Notes: generated by a model from the sequence alone, not told the origin. A stretch of DNA of 64,000 bases from Halopiger goleimassiliensis (GCF_000455345.1 NZ_HG315690.1:310001-374000); one strand, 5' to 3'; positions 52,226 through 62,030 are shown, counted from the first letter of the stretch. Made by a program: numbers and translations.

Positions 52226-52344
52226 AGCTAACCAAACTTCGATCTACGGTTTATAAGGTAGGGTTCGGCGTCAGAACTGCGTCCTGCGATCCGTTCGGTT
52301 CGGCGGCCGCTCGAGCGCTGGGATTGCGCGAGCGCGCTCCCGTC

Positions 52345-53190
52345 TCATGCCTCACCGGCAGCCAGCAGGTGAATCGACAGATCCGCCACGGCTGGCTCGT
52401 CGCTCGTCAGGTGGACGGTCCGTTCGATCGCCTCCCGCTCAGCGTCGGAGACGTCGTGCAGTCGGTCACGGAGCCGTTCGTCGTGGAACACCGACGCGAG
52501 TCCCTCGAGCCCCGTCGTCGAGACGTTCGTGAGGCCGTTCCGTTCGAGCAACGTTCGAAGTTCCTCCCGTCGGAAGAAGTGAGTCGCGGTGAACTCGTTG
52601 TCGTAGCCATAGGGCTCGAGCAACCCGGCGTCGTAGTCGCCGTCCGCGACCAGTTCGGGGAGGGCCTCGAGGTTGTGCCCGGTGACGAGATAGAGCTGGA
52701 TGGCCCCCAGCAGTCCCATAACCGAGACGAGGACCGGTCCGCCGGGAGCGGTCACCCGCCGGAGTTCTCGAACCGCCCAGTCCCGGTCAGAGGCCTCGAG
52801 GACGTGCGAGAGCGGGCCGCCGAGACAGCAGGTCGCGTCGACGGCGTTCGCGGGAAGTCCGAGATCCGTGATCGATCCCTGGAGCAACGTGACCGACGAC
52901 TCGAGACCGCGTTCGCGGATCCGCTCTCGAGCGACGTCCAGTTGGCCGCGACTCAGGTCGAGCATCGTCACGTCGTAGCCCTGCTCGGCCAGCCAGATGC
53001 TGTACCGTCCGGCACCGCCACCTGCGTCGAGGACGTGGCCCGACGGCGGGAGTCGTTCCTCGAGCACCGAGACGGTGCGCGTGAACTCGAGGCGGCCGTC
53101 GATCCGCCCCTCGAGGCGGTCCCACTCCCGGTCGCCGTACGCGTCGTAGAAGGCCTGTGGATCGTCGGACTGGCTGGCGTCGTCACCCAT
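52345..53190 (-). CDS. class I SAM-dependent methyltransferase
   Basis: 281 aa. VLDAGGGAGRYSIWLAEQGY is motif I, VTMLDLSRGQLDVARERIRE motif II, TCCLGGPLSHVLEASDRDWA motif IV. The C-terminal half provides a substrate cap. The organisation resembles cobalamin-pathway or ubiquinone-type small-molecule methyltransferases without a decisive motif. Substrate unknown. Confidence 0.85.
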   Translation of the reverse strand: MGDDASQSDDPQAFYDAYGDREWDRLEGRIDGRLEFTRTVSVLEERLPPSGHVLDAGGGAGRYSIWLAEQGYDVTMLDLSRGQLDVARERIRERGLESSVTLLQGSITDLGLPANAVDATCCLGGPLSHVLEASDRDWAVRELRRVTAPGGPVLVSVMGLLGAIQLYLVTGHNLEALPELVADGDYDAGLLEPYGYDNEFTATHFFRREELRTLLERNGLTNVSTTGLEGLASVFHDERLRDRLHDVSDAEREAIERTVHLTSDEPAVADLSIHLLAAGEA

Positions 53191-53418
53191 CGATGTGTCG
53201 AACGGACATCAGGTGGCCGATGATATAACGACTCCGTTCCGCCGGCAATACGTTCGCTGAAGACGGTCGGTGGTACCGTTCAGCCCGATACTGTCTGTCG
53301 TATATCGTGCAATTCAGCAGGACGTTCGTCACAGCGCCGGGACTCGTGGGAAGCGACCGATTCGACACGGTCGGGTGCCGACGGTAGAAATTATCCCGCG
53401 TTACCACCGAGGACCTGT

Positions 53419-53505
53419 ATGCAGTGGTGTGACCAGCCACCGAAACCGTCCGGGAGCGAGGATCTGAGCTTCTGGAATCGACGCCAGGAGGGGGAAGCGG
53501 CGTGA
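53419..53505 (+). CDS. 28-aa leader-like small protein upstream of rnhA
   Basis: MQWCDQPPKPSGSEDLSFWN, then RRQEGEAA and TGA overlapping the GTG start of the RNase HI gene (GTGA). Such coupling suggests translation. There is no Shine-Dalgarno-like site other than AGGAGGGGG within its own last codons (near 53488), which would serve rnhA. Confidence 0.4.
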   Translation: MQWCDQPPKPSGSEDLSFWNRRQEGEAA

Positions 53506-54155
53506 CCGACGATCCCCTCCCGGCCGAACACCTCTCACCGCTCGCCACGCTCGTCGACGAGGTGCTCGCGGGCGTCGGCTACGAAGTGGCGGCCGCGACC
53601 GACGCCATCGACGACGCCGTGCCCGGCTACGGCGGGTTATTCGACCCCGGGACCGATCCGGACGAGTTGCGTCGCGCACTCGAGAGCCTCCTGGAGGATG
53701 GACTGAGTCGGCCGCCCGTCCCCAAGCCGGCTGGCGACGCGTTCGTCCTCTACGTCGACGGCAGTTCGCGCGGCAACCCCGGTCCCGCGGGTGCTGGGGC
53801 TGTCATCGCGGACGCTGGAGAGGAGCAACTCGCCCGTCTCGGTCGCCCCGTCGGCTCCCGAACGGGGAACAACACCGCCGAATACGTCGCCCTCCAGCTG
53901 GGACTCTCCGAACTGCTGAGCCGCTACGAGCCACGCAGCCTGGAGGTCCGCATCGATTCGATGACGGTCATCCGAGACGTCTGGGGCGGTAACGATCCGA
54001 CGGAACCGGGGGTCGAGACGTACAGCGAGGCCGTCGCGGCGGCGCTGTCGAGGGTTCCGGACCACCGGTACGCGCATCTGGCCGACAGCGACCCGAACCC
54101 CGCCGACGCACTGGCGACGGTGGGTGCCGACATCGCGGCTCTCGGACCTGGATAG
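53502..54155 (+). CDS. rnhA: ribonuclease HI
   Basis: 217 aa from GTG, preceded by a strong AGGAGGGGG site. The N-terminal 80 residues are a helical extension. The RNase H domain follows with YVDGSSRGNPGPAGAGAVIA (Asp), NNTAEYVALQLGL (Glu) and LEVRIDSMTVIRDVWG (Asp). It removes RNA from RNA-DNA hybrids during replication and repair. The fourth acidic or His position near the end is DSDPNPADALA. Intact. Confidence 0.9.
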   Translation: MTDDPLPAEHLSPLATLVDEVLAGVGYEVAAATDAIDDAVPGYGGLFDPGTDPDELRRALESLLEDGLSRPPVPKPAGDAFVLYVDGSSRGNPGPAGAGAVIADAGEEQLARLGRPVGSRTGNNTAEYVALQLGLSELLSRYEPRSLEVRIDSMTVIRDVWGGNDPTEPGVETYSEAVAAALSRVPDHRYAHLADSDPNPADALATVGADIAALGPG

Positions 54156-54176
54156 AAGCAGTACGACGCTCAACCA

Positions 54177-55478
54177 TCACGCCGATTCCGGCGTGGTCGT
54201 CCGCAACTCGCTGGCGCGGGAACGCGCCTGTGAGATCACCGCGGGCCGGGCCTCGAAGGAGACGACCACGTCCTCGTCGCCGTAGGTGACGTCCCGGACG
54301 TGGGCGTTGTCGTGGAGCCACGAGACGACGCTCATCGTGTCGTCGGTCATCGGCAGGAGGAGTCGTTCTTCTTCCCAGTCGGGAAGTTCGTCGTCGATGC
54401 GCTCGAGCAGGGCGTCGACGTTGGTTCCTTCCCGGGCGCTGACCGGGACCGGATTCGGCGCGAGCGACGAGAGCGCCTCGCGTTTCTCCGCGAGTTCCGC
54501 CTCGTCGACGGCGTCGATCTTGTTCAACACGGTCACGATCGGGGCCTCGTTGCGCTCGTAGAGCGTGTCGTGACAGGTGACGAGTTTCTCGTGGATCTCG
54601 TCGACGGGTTCGCTGACGTCGACGACGAGCAAGACGAGGTCCGCCCGGTAGACCGAATCGAGCGTCGATTTGAACGACTCGACCAGCCAGTGGGGTAAGT
54701 CGCTGATGAACCCGACGGTGTCGGTCACCAGCACGTCGCGCGGTTCGATGTCGGCCCGTCGCGTCGTCGTCCCGAGCGTCGTGAACAGTTTGTCCTGGGA
54801 TTCGGCCGTCGCGTCCAGATCTGGGTGGAGGTCCTCGTTCTCGTCGACGTCGAGGTCCTGGGACATGCGCCGCAAGAGGGTCGACTTGCCGGCGTTCGTA
54901 TAGCCCGCCAGTGCGACCAGATCGAAGCCGGAATCGCGGCGGCGCTCCCGGCGGTGTTGTTCGGTCTGCTCGATCCGATCGAGTTCGTCCTTGATCCGGC
55001 TGATCTGGTCCTTGATGTCCTGCTCGCGGCTCTCGTCGTACTCGCCCAGTCCCATGAACCCGGGGTGTTCGTCGCGCTTGGCGAGGCTCGTCTTGGCCTC
55101 CGCTCGCGGGAGTTCGTACCGGAGTTCCGCCAGTTCGACCTGCAGTTGCGCTTTGCGGGTCTGGGCGCGCTGGCCGAATATCTCGAGGATGAGCGTGAAG
55201 CGATCGATCACCTCGACGCCCTCGGGGAGCATGCGGCCGAGGTTGTACGTCTGGTAGGGACCGAGTCGGTTGTCGAAGATGACCGTCGTCGCGTCGGTCT
55301 CTGCGACCCGGGTGGCGAGTTCCTCGGCTTTCCCCTCGCCGAGTTGGAGCGCCGGATCAGCCGTCCGGGTCTGGGTTACTTCACCGACGACGGTGTAACC
55401 CGCCGCTTCGGCGAGGTCGATGATCTCCTCGGTGTCGGGCGTCCCGGAGTCGACGCGTTTTGCGATGATCGCTCTCAT
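54177..55478 (-). CDS. hflX: GTPase HflX
   Basis: 433 aa from MRAIIAKRVDSGTPDTEEII; upstream in-frame sequence is a Pro/Ser-rich artefact. The HflX N-terminal domain contains VIFDNRLGPYQTYNLGRML and the helical linker RKAQLQVELAELRYELPRAE. The G domain has GYTNAGKST (G1), DTVGFISDLPHWLVESFKST (G3) and LNKID (G4). HflX binds the large ribosomal subunit and rescues stalled ribosomes. Complete and convergent with rnhA. Confidence 0.93.
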   Translation of the reverse strand: MRAIIAKRVDSGTPDTEEIIDLAEAAGYTVVGEVTQTRTADPALQLGEGKAEELATRVAETDATTVIFDNRLGPYQTYNLGRMLPEGVEVIDRFTLILEIFGQRAQTRKAQLQVELAELRYELPRAEAKTSLAKRDEHPGFMGLGEYDESREQDIKDQISRIKDELDRIEQTEQHRRERRRDSGFDLVALAGYTNAGKSTLLRRMSQDLDVDENEDLHPDLDATAESQDKLFTTLGTTTRRADIEPRDVLVTDTVGFISDLPHWLVESFKSTLDSVYRADLVLLVVDVSEPVDEIHEKLVTCHDTLYERNEAPIVTVLNKIDAVDEAELAEKREALSSLAPNPVPVSAREGTNVDALLERIDDELPDWEEERLLLPMTDDTMSVVSWLHDNAHVRDVTYGDEDVVVSFEARPAVISQARSRASELRTTTPESA

Positions 55479-55765
55479 GTGAGAATGCGAGTGCAGGTCG
55501 GACGCGATGCTGGTTGCTCGAGGCGACGCGTGACCAGCCGCTGGTCGTCGCGACTGGCCGAACGGAACTGGCATCCGCAACGCCACCCCGGTCGCGGTGG
55601 CACCGTGTCGACGCTAGGGATGGCGGTCGGACACCTCCGTTATCGCAGTCCGAAACTGATCCATGCATCGACCTACGCGCTGGGTCGTCTTGAATCCCGT
55701 GCCGATACTGGATCGGCGGACGACGCCGATCGTGTCGGGAACTCGTCTGAGTCGGACTTCGAGGC

Positions 55766-56968
55766 TCACTCGTCGGTAGATCGGTGTGACGCCGCCTCGA
55801 CTGGCTCGAGCGACTGCTCGCGCTCGAGCCGTCGAATTCGCTGTTCGATCGACGGTTCGACCGCCAACCGTTGCTGTGAGTCGCTTCGTTCCTGGCTCTG
55901 ATCGAGCAGCGAAATGGTCTCGGCGTACCGATCGTAGATCCGCCGAACGACCGCGGGATCGGACTGCGACATCGCGAAGCGATCGGCGCGGTAGATCGTG
56001 CGCCGTCCGGTTCTGCTGAGAGCGAAGAGAACGACGACTGTCCCCCCGCCGATAAGGAGCCACGCGAACGTGGAGTTCGTCCCGCTGGTCACTAGCTCGG
56101 GAGCGATCAGTTCACCGAGGCCAAGCAGCAGTGCCGTGACCGCGAACAACGGTGTCACGGACGCGATGGTCGCCTGCTCGTAGAAGTACCGGCGGTTCTT
56201 CTCGTCTTCCGCCGCGAGGAGGGCAACCAGTTCGTCGTCGGTGGCGTCCGCGAGCAGCGATTCTTGTAGCCACAGCGTTCGAGTCGCGCCGCGGCCGACG
56301 AGTCGGACGTCGAGGTCTTCACCCGCGTCGTCGAACACGACGATTGTGGGAGTGGATCGACCGAATCGGTCGAAACACTGCTCGATGCGCGAACGTTCGT
56401 CCGGCGTCGGATCCCGGGTCCGGAACGCAAAGGAGACGATCGGATTCCGAACCACGAGCCAGCAGAGCACGATCAGAAAAACGGAGAACACGAGCCAGAC
56501 TCCGGCCCGGCCAGCGGCCAAAAGCATCATCGAGAGCACCGCAACGCCGACGATGGCGAACACGTGCGCGAGCCACAGGAGCCGTCGATACCGCCGTGGC
56601 ACTGTATGGCGCTGCTCCAACGCGTTCTTGATCGTCGGTTCGATCCCGCGCTGAACGGCGTACGCGCTCGAGAATCCGGCGAGTCCCAGAGCGACCCCGT
56701 GACCGAGCGGCTGGCGGAACTGACCGCTGCCCGATTCGAGGGCGGCGACGATCCGATCGATATCCACGTGAACCACGTAGAGAGCCACGGCGAGGGCGAT
56801 CCCAACCGCGGCCAGTCCGACGCGCGAGTACACCGCGAGAACCTTCGTTCGCTGATCCGAGCGATCGATTCGGTCGATTCGGCTAGCGACGAGACGGGAA
56901 AGGGCATACAGACCGACGAGAACGACGCCGAAACTGCCGACTCCGAGTGCCAGATTCGAGAGACCCAT
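55766..56968 (-). CDS. M48-like membrane protein without HExxH
   Basis: 400 aa with about six transmembrane helices in the M48/HtpX pattern: one N-terminal, pairs at about 45-100 and 130-175, and another pair at about 268-320. The protease helix is recognisable from its lead-in (TLWLQESLLADATDDELVAL) but reads LLAAEDEKNRR at 250-260 instead of HELxH. The later RADRFAM keeps an AD of the ExxAD motif. Two zinc-binding His are missing, so it is probably a pseudoprotease that binds but does not cut. Otherwise intact. Confidence 0.75.
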   Translation of the reverse strand: MGLSNLALGVGSFGVVLVGLYALSRLVASRIDRIDRSDQRTKVLAVYSRVGLAAVGIALAVALYVVHVDIDRIVAALESGSGQFRQPLGHGVALGLAGFSSAYAVQRGIEPTIKNALEQRHTVPRRYRRLLWLAHVFAIVGVAVLSMMLLAAGRAGVWLVFSVFLIVLCWLVVRNPIVSFAFRTRDPTPDERSRIEQCFDRFGRSTPTIVVFDDAGEDLDVRLVGRGATRTLWLQESLLADATDDELVALLAAEDEKNRRYFYEQATIASVTPLFAVTALLLGLGELIAPELVTSGTNSTFAWLLIGGGTVVVLFALSRTGRRTIYRADRFAMSQSDPAVVRRIYDRYAETISLLDQSQERSDSQQRLAVEPSIEQRIRRLEREQSLEPVEAASHRSTDE

Positions 56969-57174
56969 TACCGGTACATCTCAATCGGGTTATAAAACAC
57001 GTGGGAATTTCGGTGCTGTCTCTACCGACTGGAACGATCTGTCTCGGCCGACTTCGACGTTCGTGACGTGCCACGAACGACGCGACGTCGGGAGCCCATA
57101 GACGGTGCTGTGGCCGAACGAACGGTTCTCGAGCCGAACCGACGATACTCAGTATCCGCAACCCGCGACGACAC

Positions 57175-57900
57175 CTAGCGGGTTTTCAGGTCGTCTTTGT
57201 CCTTGATGATCTCCGTTTCCGCCTCCCCGCTCGTGTGCTCGTTGACGACGTCGTAAAACTCGTTTTGCAACCCCGCGGGGAAGGTGAGCACGCCGATCCA
57301 CGAGCCGTCGGACTGCCACTCCTCGCGCTCTAGGTCGCCGAACTGGCGGATCTTCGCCTGGGCGCTGCCCGCGTACTCGGCGGGCACCTGGACCGCGATG
57401 GTCACTTCCTCGAACCGGATCGGGATGACGGGGCGCAAGGCGTCTAAGGCGTCGTCGACCTGGCTCTCGACCGGCTCCATCGGATCGACGGTAAAGCCCG
57501 CCTCCTCGAGCGCGTTTTCGATACGCTCGGGCGGGTGGGGCGCGTTGTCCATCTGTGGGTTGACCGCGTTGCGCGTGATGGTGTCGATCAGTTGCCTGCG
57601 CTTCTGTTCCTGCATCTCGCGGCGCTGCTCGGCCGTGATCTGGATCTCCCCCTCCTTGATGACCTCGGGGATGATCTCCAGCGGATCGGTCGTGTCGAAG
57701 ACCTTCTCGAGGTCGTTCTCCGCCGGGCGATCACCCCGCGAGGCGTCCTCGAAGACGTCCTCGGCGGCGATGACGTCCTCTAGCTCGCCCTCGAACTCGC
57801 CGCGTTTGATCGCCAGTGCCGCGTCCGGATCTACGAGGACTTCGAAGCGCGCCCCGTGGGACTCGAGTCGCGCCGTCACCGCCTCGTCGAGTGATATCAT
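57175..57900 (-). CDS. ribosome assembly factor SBDS
   Basis: 241 aa from [20 protein letters not shown], the archaeal SBDS start. The FYSH domain covers 1-85 ([20 protein letters not shown]). The middle domain contains [20 protein letters not shown] and [20 protein letters not shown], and the C-terminal ferredoxin-like domain ends the protein. SBDS helps release eIF6 from the 60S-type subunit. In many archaea it sits near the RNase P/proteasome operon, as here. Confidence 0.95.
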   Translation of the reverse strand: MISLDEAVTARLESHGARFEVLVDPDAALAIKRGEFEGELEDVIAAEDVFEDASRGDRPAENDLEKVFDTTDPLEIIPEVIKEGEIQITAEQRREMQEQKRRQLIDTITRNAVNPQMDNAPHPPERIENALEEAGFTVDPMEPVESQVDDALDALRPVIPIRFEEVTIAVQVPAEYAGSAQAKIRQFGDLEREEWQSDGSWIGVLTFPAGLQNEFYDVVNEHTSGEAETEIIKDKDDLKTR

Positions 57901-58048
57901 ACCGTGACGTACCTCCGGCCGGGTAAAAGGCCTTTTCCTGCCGACTCGTAGGTGGTCGCTCCCGATCGACGCGCGCACGTCGGTGGGAGTCAGTCGGACG
58001 CCGTCGTCCTCGAACTCGCAGTCGCTTCCAGACGGCCCTTCGGTGGCG

Positions 58049-59239
58049 CTAGAACTCTCCGTTCACGACGTCCGCGACGCGCTGTCGGTCGAACAGCGGC
58101 TCGTCGCCGAAGACGTCCGGGTAGATGCCCTGCGCCGCACGCTCGAGCTGGAACAGGTGAATGATCGGTCCCTGGTACGTGAGTCCACCGTAGACGACGC
58201 GGTCGTTTTGGACCGCGGTGAGCTGGCTCGCAGCGGGGTGGTCCTCGAGGGCGGACCGGATCTCGGCGTCGAAGTACTCCGGCGTGATCTCCCCCTGTAG
58301 TCGGATCGCGAGCACGTCGGGGTCGATCTCCAGCAGATCCTCGAAGTCGACCATGCCACCGCCGGCCTGTGCGTCGGTGATGCCGTGGCCGGCGAGCGCG
58401 TCGGCGACCTCGAGGTCCCGCCAGTGTTTGGACTGGGTTCCGGAGCCGATCCGGTACGGGTAGAACGCCTCCGGGGGAACGTCGTCCGGGTAGAGGACTG
58501 CGACCTCCGGCTGCTCGTCGGGCAGTCGAGACTGGACGTCCGCGACGATCTCGTCGTGGTACGCCGCGAACGCCTCGTATCGCTTCGTCTCCCGGAACAC
58601 CGACGCGAGTTTGCCGAACGCCTCGTACAGCGAGTACTCCCGGTAATCGTGCCAGTCGTACACTCGCGAAAAGATCGTGTTGCCGACGAACGGCCCCACG
58701 GTTTGCTCGACCTGTCGAAGGTCCTCGTCGTCCCACTCGAGCCGGTGTTTCAGGAAGTTCGGATCGATGACGTGGACGTCGGCGTCGAGTTCGTAGAAGA
58801 GTTCTTGGTCCGTCCCGTCCTGCCAGAGCTCCGTCAGCGAGTCGGCGTCGACCGAAACGCCCGGGAGTTCGTCGTAGAGGTGGGTCCCGTACCTGGCGCG
58901 AATCCCGATGGCGAGGAGGCCGTCGGCCTGGCCGAGTGCCACGCCCATGTCGGCGTAGTCGCCCGTGTACGGGAACCACGTCTCCGGCACCGCCTCGAAC
59001 TCCACGGTGCCGACCGGCTCCATCGTCACCGAATACGCGTCGCCGGTCTCCTCGTCCGTCGCTCCCGCATTGCCATCGTCACCGACCTCGTCGTCCGTCG
59101 GCTCCGATCCGTCGTCCCCGGTCCCGTCCGCGCCGTCGCCCTCGAGACAACCGGCCGCCAGGCCGGCGGCGACCGCGCCGGCTGCCCCGAGATATCCCCT
59201 CCGAGTCGATACTCCGTCGGGCGTTTCGCGTCGAACCAT
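58049..59239 (-). CDS. ABC transporter substrate-binding lipoprotein, iron/siderophore type
   Basis: 396 aa. A Tat signal with lipobox ([20 protein letters not shown] then C) is followed by an acidic Gly/Asp linker to about residue 70, typical of haloarchaeal surface lipoproteins. The FecB/FhuD-like fold has [20 protein letters not shown] and [20 protein letters not shown]. No permease or ATPase gene lies in the window. The promoter is overlaid by two DtxR-type palindromes, so it is likely repressed when iron is plentiful. Confidence 0.88.
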   Translation of the reverse strand: MVRRETPDGVSTRRGYLGAAGAVAAGLAAGCLEGDGADGTGDDGSEPTDDEVGDDGNAGATDEETGDAYSVTMEPVGTVEFEAVPETWFPYTGDYADMGVALGQADGLLAIGIRARYGTHLYDELPGVSVDADSLTELWQDGTDQELFYELDADVHVIDPNFLKHRLEWDDEDLRQVEQTVGPFVGNTIFSRVYDWHDYREYSLYEAFGKLASVFRETKRYEAFAAYHDEIVADVQSRLPDEQPEVAVLYPDDVPPEAFYPYRIGSGTQSKHWRDLEVADALAGHGITDAQAGGGMVDFEDLLEIDPDVLAIRLQGEITPEYFDAEIRSALEDHPAASQLTAVQNDRVVYGGLTYQGPIIHLFQLERAAQGIYPDVFGDEPLFDRQRVADVVNGEF

Positions 59240-59242
59240 GGG

Positions 59243-59292
59243 TTTAGGCTCGCCTAAAATTATATACGCCTTCCGGTTTAGGTCGACCTAAA
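59243..59292 (-). promoter_or_regulatory. two DtxR/SirR-type operators flanking the TATA box
   Basis: TTTAGGCTCGCCTAAA (59243-59258) and TTTAGGTCGACCTAAA (59277-59292) are perfect palindromes of the TTAGGnnnnCCTAA type bound by DtxR/IdeR-family regulators (Idr/SirR in haloarchaea). The TATA-like TATATAA (complement of 59260-59267) lies between them, about 25 bases from the lipoprotein ATG. Binding to either site would block transcription. Confidence 0.85.
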
Positions 59293-59425
59293 GCGACGTC
59301 GCTTCACGCGCAGCCGACCATAGGCGGGCGTATGCGCAACGGAACGCGTACGGAAACGAGCGAGAAAAACGGCGATCCAGGGGTCGCCGGTCCCGGTCGG
59401 CGGACCGCGTCGTCGATTCCGGTCG

Positions 59426-60187
59426 TTACTCGCCGCTCTCGTCGGCTTCGCTCTCGTCGGCGAGGAGGTCGTTCTCCTCGAGGTACTCTTCGATCCGGTC
59501 GTAGTCGAACTGCTCGAAGGACTCGCTCTCGGCGTCGACCGTCGCGAGGCCCACTTCGGTCGGGAGCAAGGAGCCGTCGTTGACCGAGGCCAGCGCGTCG
59601 AGCGCGAGGGCGATACCGCCGTCGAGGTCGGCGTTCTCGTCGTAGTTCTCCTCGAGGTAGTCCTGCAGGTCGCTCCGGTCCGCGCCGACGGCCAGGGCCT
59701 TCCACTCGTAGGGTGTCCCCGAGGGGTCGGTCTCGAACAGCCGCGGTTCGCCGTTGTCGATACCGCCGACGATCAGCGCGACGCCGAACGGACGGGCACC
59801 GCCGACCTGGGTGTACTGCTGGATGTGGTCGGTGACGTTCTTGGTCAGCGTCTCGACGCCGACGGGTTCGCCGTAGCGAAGCTGGTTGACCTGGGCCTGT
59901 CGGCGCGCGAAGTCGATCAGCTGGCGGGCGTCGGCGACGTGGCCGGCGCTGGCGATCCCGATGTGGTCGTCGGCCTTGTGGATCTTCTCGACGCTCGAGT
60001 CCTCCAGCAGCGGGGAGGGGACGCGTTTGTCGACGGCCAGGACGACGCCGTCGTCCGTTCGAACGCCGATGCTCGCCGTGCCGCGCTTGACGGCTTCGCG
60101 AGCGTACTCGACCTGGTAGAGTCGGCCGTCCGGTGAGAAGATCGTGATCCCGCGGTCGTACGCCTGCTGTTGGGCTTGTCCCTGCAT
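59426..60187 (-). CDS. psmA: proteasome alpha subunit
   Basis: 253 aa. It opens with QQQAYDRGITIFSPDGRLYQ then VEYAREAVKRGTASIGVRTD, the alpha-subunit signature, and keeps the N-terminal helix that gates the core. It has no catalytic Thr. The C-terminal 30 residues are acidic, as in other haloarchaea. It forms the outer rings of the 20S proteasome. Four bases after rnp2 in the same operon. Confidence 0.96.
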   Translation of the reverse strand: MQGQAQQQAYDRGITIFSPDGRLYQVEYAREAVKRGTASIGVRTDDGVVLAVDKRVPSPLLEDSSVEKIHKADDHIGIASAGHVADARQLIDFARRQAQVNQLRYGEPVGVETLTKNVTDHIQQYTQVGGARPFGVALIVGGIDNGEPRLFETDPSGTPYEWKALAVGADRSDLQDYLEENYDENADLDGGIALALDALASVNDGSLLPTEVGLATVDAESESFEQFDYDRIEEYLEENDLLADESEADESGE

Positions 60188-60191
60188 AGTA

Positions 60192-60677
60192 TCACGCTAA
60201 ATCGTAATCGAGGTCTGTCGCGCCCGCGAACGAGTCCTCGAGTCGCACGTCTGCAGAGCCATCACGCACGACGGCGACTCGCTCTTCGTTCCCGAACACG
60301 ACGTTTCTCTCTCCCGAATCTTGCCCGTGTCGACCTAAATAGTTTTCCTCAGCGGCACGGATCGTGCCACTAATACCACGGACGCGTATTCCGACGGGAG
60401 CGCCGTCGATAGCGTCGATACAGGCGATCGCTGCCCGGGCCGGTTCGGTCTCGCCGCGCCGGACCTTTACCAGTGCCTCTCCCCGACCGTCGGCGAACGC
60501 GAATCTGACGACCGAGAGGTCGGCTCGGGCGCTGCCCGGATCGCCCAACAGGTTCTGTCCGGCGTACCACACTTCCCGCTGGAACGACCGCCTGTCGACG
60601 TCGGCGTCGGGCCAGGACTCGAGACCGATCGCGAGGTAGCGCCAGCGTGGTCGGAGGTGTTTCGGGAGGTGTTTCAT
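60192..60677 (-). CDS. rnp2: RNase P protein component 2 (Pop5)
   Basis: 161 aa. MKHLPKHLRPRWRYLAIGLE is the archaeal Pop5/Rpp14 start, then VVRFAFADGRGEALVKVRRG and IRVRGISGTIRAAEENYLG. With Rpp30 it forms the core that activates RNase P RNA for tRNA 5' processing. It overlaps the methyltransferase stop by four bases. Complete. Confidence 0.93.
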   Translation of the reverse strand: MKHLPKHLRPRWRYLAIGLESWPDADVDRRSFQREVWYAGQNLLGDPGSARADLSVVRFAFADGRGEALVKVRRGETEPARAAIACIDAIDGAPVGIRVRGISGTIRAAEENYLGRHGQDSGERNVVFGNEERVAVVRDGSADVRLEDSFAGATDLDYDLA

Positions 60678-61342
60678 CCGTCTTCTTCACCCGTCGACGG
60701 GTCCGTCTCCGCCGAGGCGTCGGTGGCTTCGGCCGCCGTCGGCGTCCGTTCGGCCACCAGCACGCCCACCTGGTCGTGGACCCGCTCGACGGCGGTCAGC
60801 GAGAAGCCGGCGTCCGTGAAAGCGTCGGCGAGCGTCCCGACGGTGGCCGGATCGTCGACGGTCGGATCGTAGAACGGTTCGTCGGGGTTTGGTTCGCCGA
60901 AGAACATCACGTCCCCGAGGACGAACCGCCGGGGCTCGAGGTCGGCGATCGTCTCGATCGCCTCGCGTTTCTCGTCGTCCGAGAGGTGGTGCATCGCGAA
61001 GTTCGAGGTGACCACATCGACTTGCCCGTCGTACTCGGGTTCGCGGAAGGTGCCGTAGTCGAATTCGACGGTTGCGAGCCCCTCATCGTCGGCCTTTCGT
61101 TCGGCTTCGTCCATCATTCCCTCGCTGATGTCGCGGCCGACGACCCGCTCGGCGTCTTCGGAGAGCGGAAGCGCGATGGCCCCCGTTCCCGTCCCGAGAT
61201 CGAGGACGACGTCCGTCGACTCGGGGGCGGCGTGCTCGATGACGAGGTTGGCGCAGGCGCGGTACTCGTCCGACTTGGACTCGTCGTACTCGCTCGCCTT
61301 CTCGTCGAACCGGGCAGCGTGGTCCTCAAGATCCTTCTTCAT
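60674..61342 (-). CDS. class I SAM-dependent methyltransferase in the RNase P operon
   Basis: 222 aa from MKKDLEDHAARFDEKASEYD. VVLDLGTGTGAIALPLSEDA is motif I, ERVVGRDISEGMMDEAERKA motif II, VDVVTSNFAMHHLSDDEKRE motif IV, then VLGDVMFFGEPNPDEPFYDP. Embedded between rnp3 and rnp2 with overlaps on both sides. That position, conserved in many haloarchaea, hints at RNA or translation-factor methylation, not shown. Confidence 0.87.
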   Translation of the reverse strand: MKKDLEDHAARFDEKASEYDESKSDEYRACANLVIEHAAPESTDVVLDLGTGTGAIALPLSEDAERVVGRDISEGMMDEAERKADDEGLATVEFDYGTFREPEYDGQVDVVTSNFAMHHLSDDEKREAIETIADLEPRRFVLGDVMFFGEPNPDEPFYDPTVDDPATVGTLADAFTDAGFSLTAVERVHDQVGVLVAERTPTAAEATDASAETDPSTGEEDG

Positions 61343-62030
61343 ACCTGCCCTGTTCGACCCCGGGCTCAATGAACGACTCGGACTGCACGCGACGATTCCG
61401 CTCGGCCAGTCGGCCCCACTCGGCGAGGCCTGCCCCGACGAACTCGCTCGAGAGGCCGATCTGTTCGCCGAGTGCCAGCAACTCCCGGGGAGCCCGCAAC
61501 TCGAGGTGGGACCCCGGGGTCGCGCTCACCACGTACGGCGCGTCGTAGTGATCGACGAGTTCCTCGAGTTTCCGTAGCCCCTGGATCGTCCGGACCCGAC
61601 GGCCCCCGTGAGTTCGTAGGACTCCCGAGAGATCGAACTCGAGCCGAACCCCGTTCTCGACGGCCGCTTTCACCAGGACGTGGTTGACGTCGCCGTCGGC
61701 GCTCATCGGACGCGCGAGAACGTCCACCTTGTCGTTCTCGACGGCGAAGCGGTTCATCACGTTCGAGCCACCCCTGACGACGACCATCGTCTCGTCGGTC
61801 CGGTAGTTACCGACCGCACCGCTCGCCTGCTGGGGACTGTCGGCCCGAATCTCGACGCCCGAGACGACGTCGACGCCGTACTCCTCGCGTATCCGCCCGG
61901 CGTCGTAGTCGGCTCGAGCGTCCGCCCCGTTGCGAACGACCACGCCCTCGAAGCCGTAGTCGGCCGCCCTCTTCGCGTACCTGGCGACCGTGCTCTGTCC
62001 GTCTGGGTGGGCGTGGACGGCCTCGTACAT
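61326..62030 (-). CDS. rnp3: RNase P protein component 3 (Rpp30)
   Basis: 234 aa from MYEAVHAHPDGQSTVARYAK; longer frames upstream are unconserved. PHP-like TIM-barrel: GFEGVVVRNGADARADYDAG, VVVRGGSNVMNRFAVENDKV, LARPMSADGDVNHVLVKAAV and RLEFDLSGVLRTHGGRRVRT. Partner of Pop5 in archaeal RNase P. It is the first gene of the operon and overlaps the methyltransferase gene by 17 bases. Confidence 0.93.
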   Translation of the reverse strand: MYEAVHAHPDGQSTVARYAKRAADYGFEGVVVRNGADARADYDAGRIREEYGVDVVSGVEIRADSPQQASGAVGNYRTDETMVVVRGGSNVMNRFAVENDKVDVLARPMSADGDVNHVLVKAAVENGVRLEFDLSGVLRTHGGRRVRTIQGLRKLEELVDHYDAPYVVSATPGSHLELRAPRELLALGEQIGLSSEFVGAGLAEWGRLAERNRRVQSESFIEPGVEQGRYEEGS

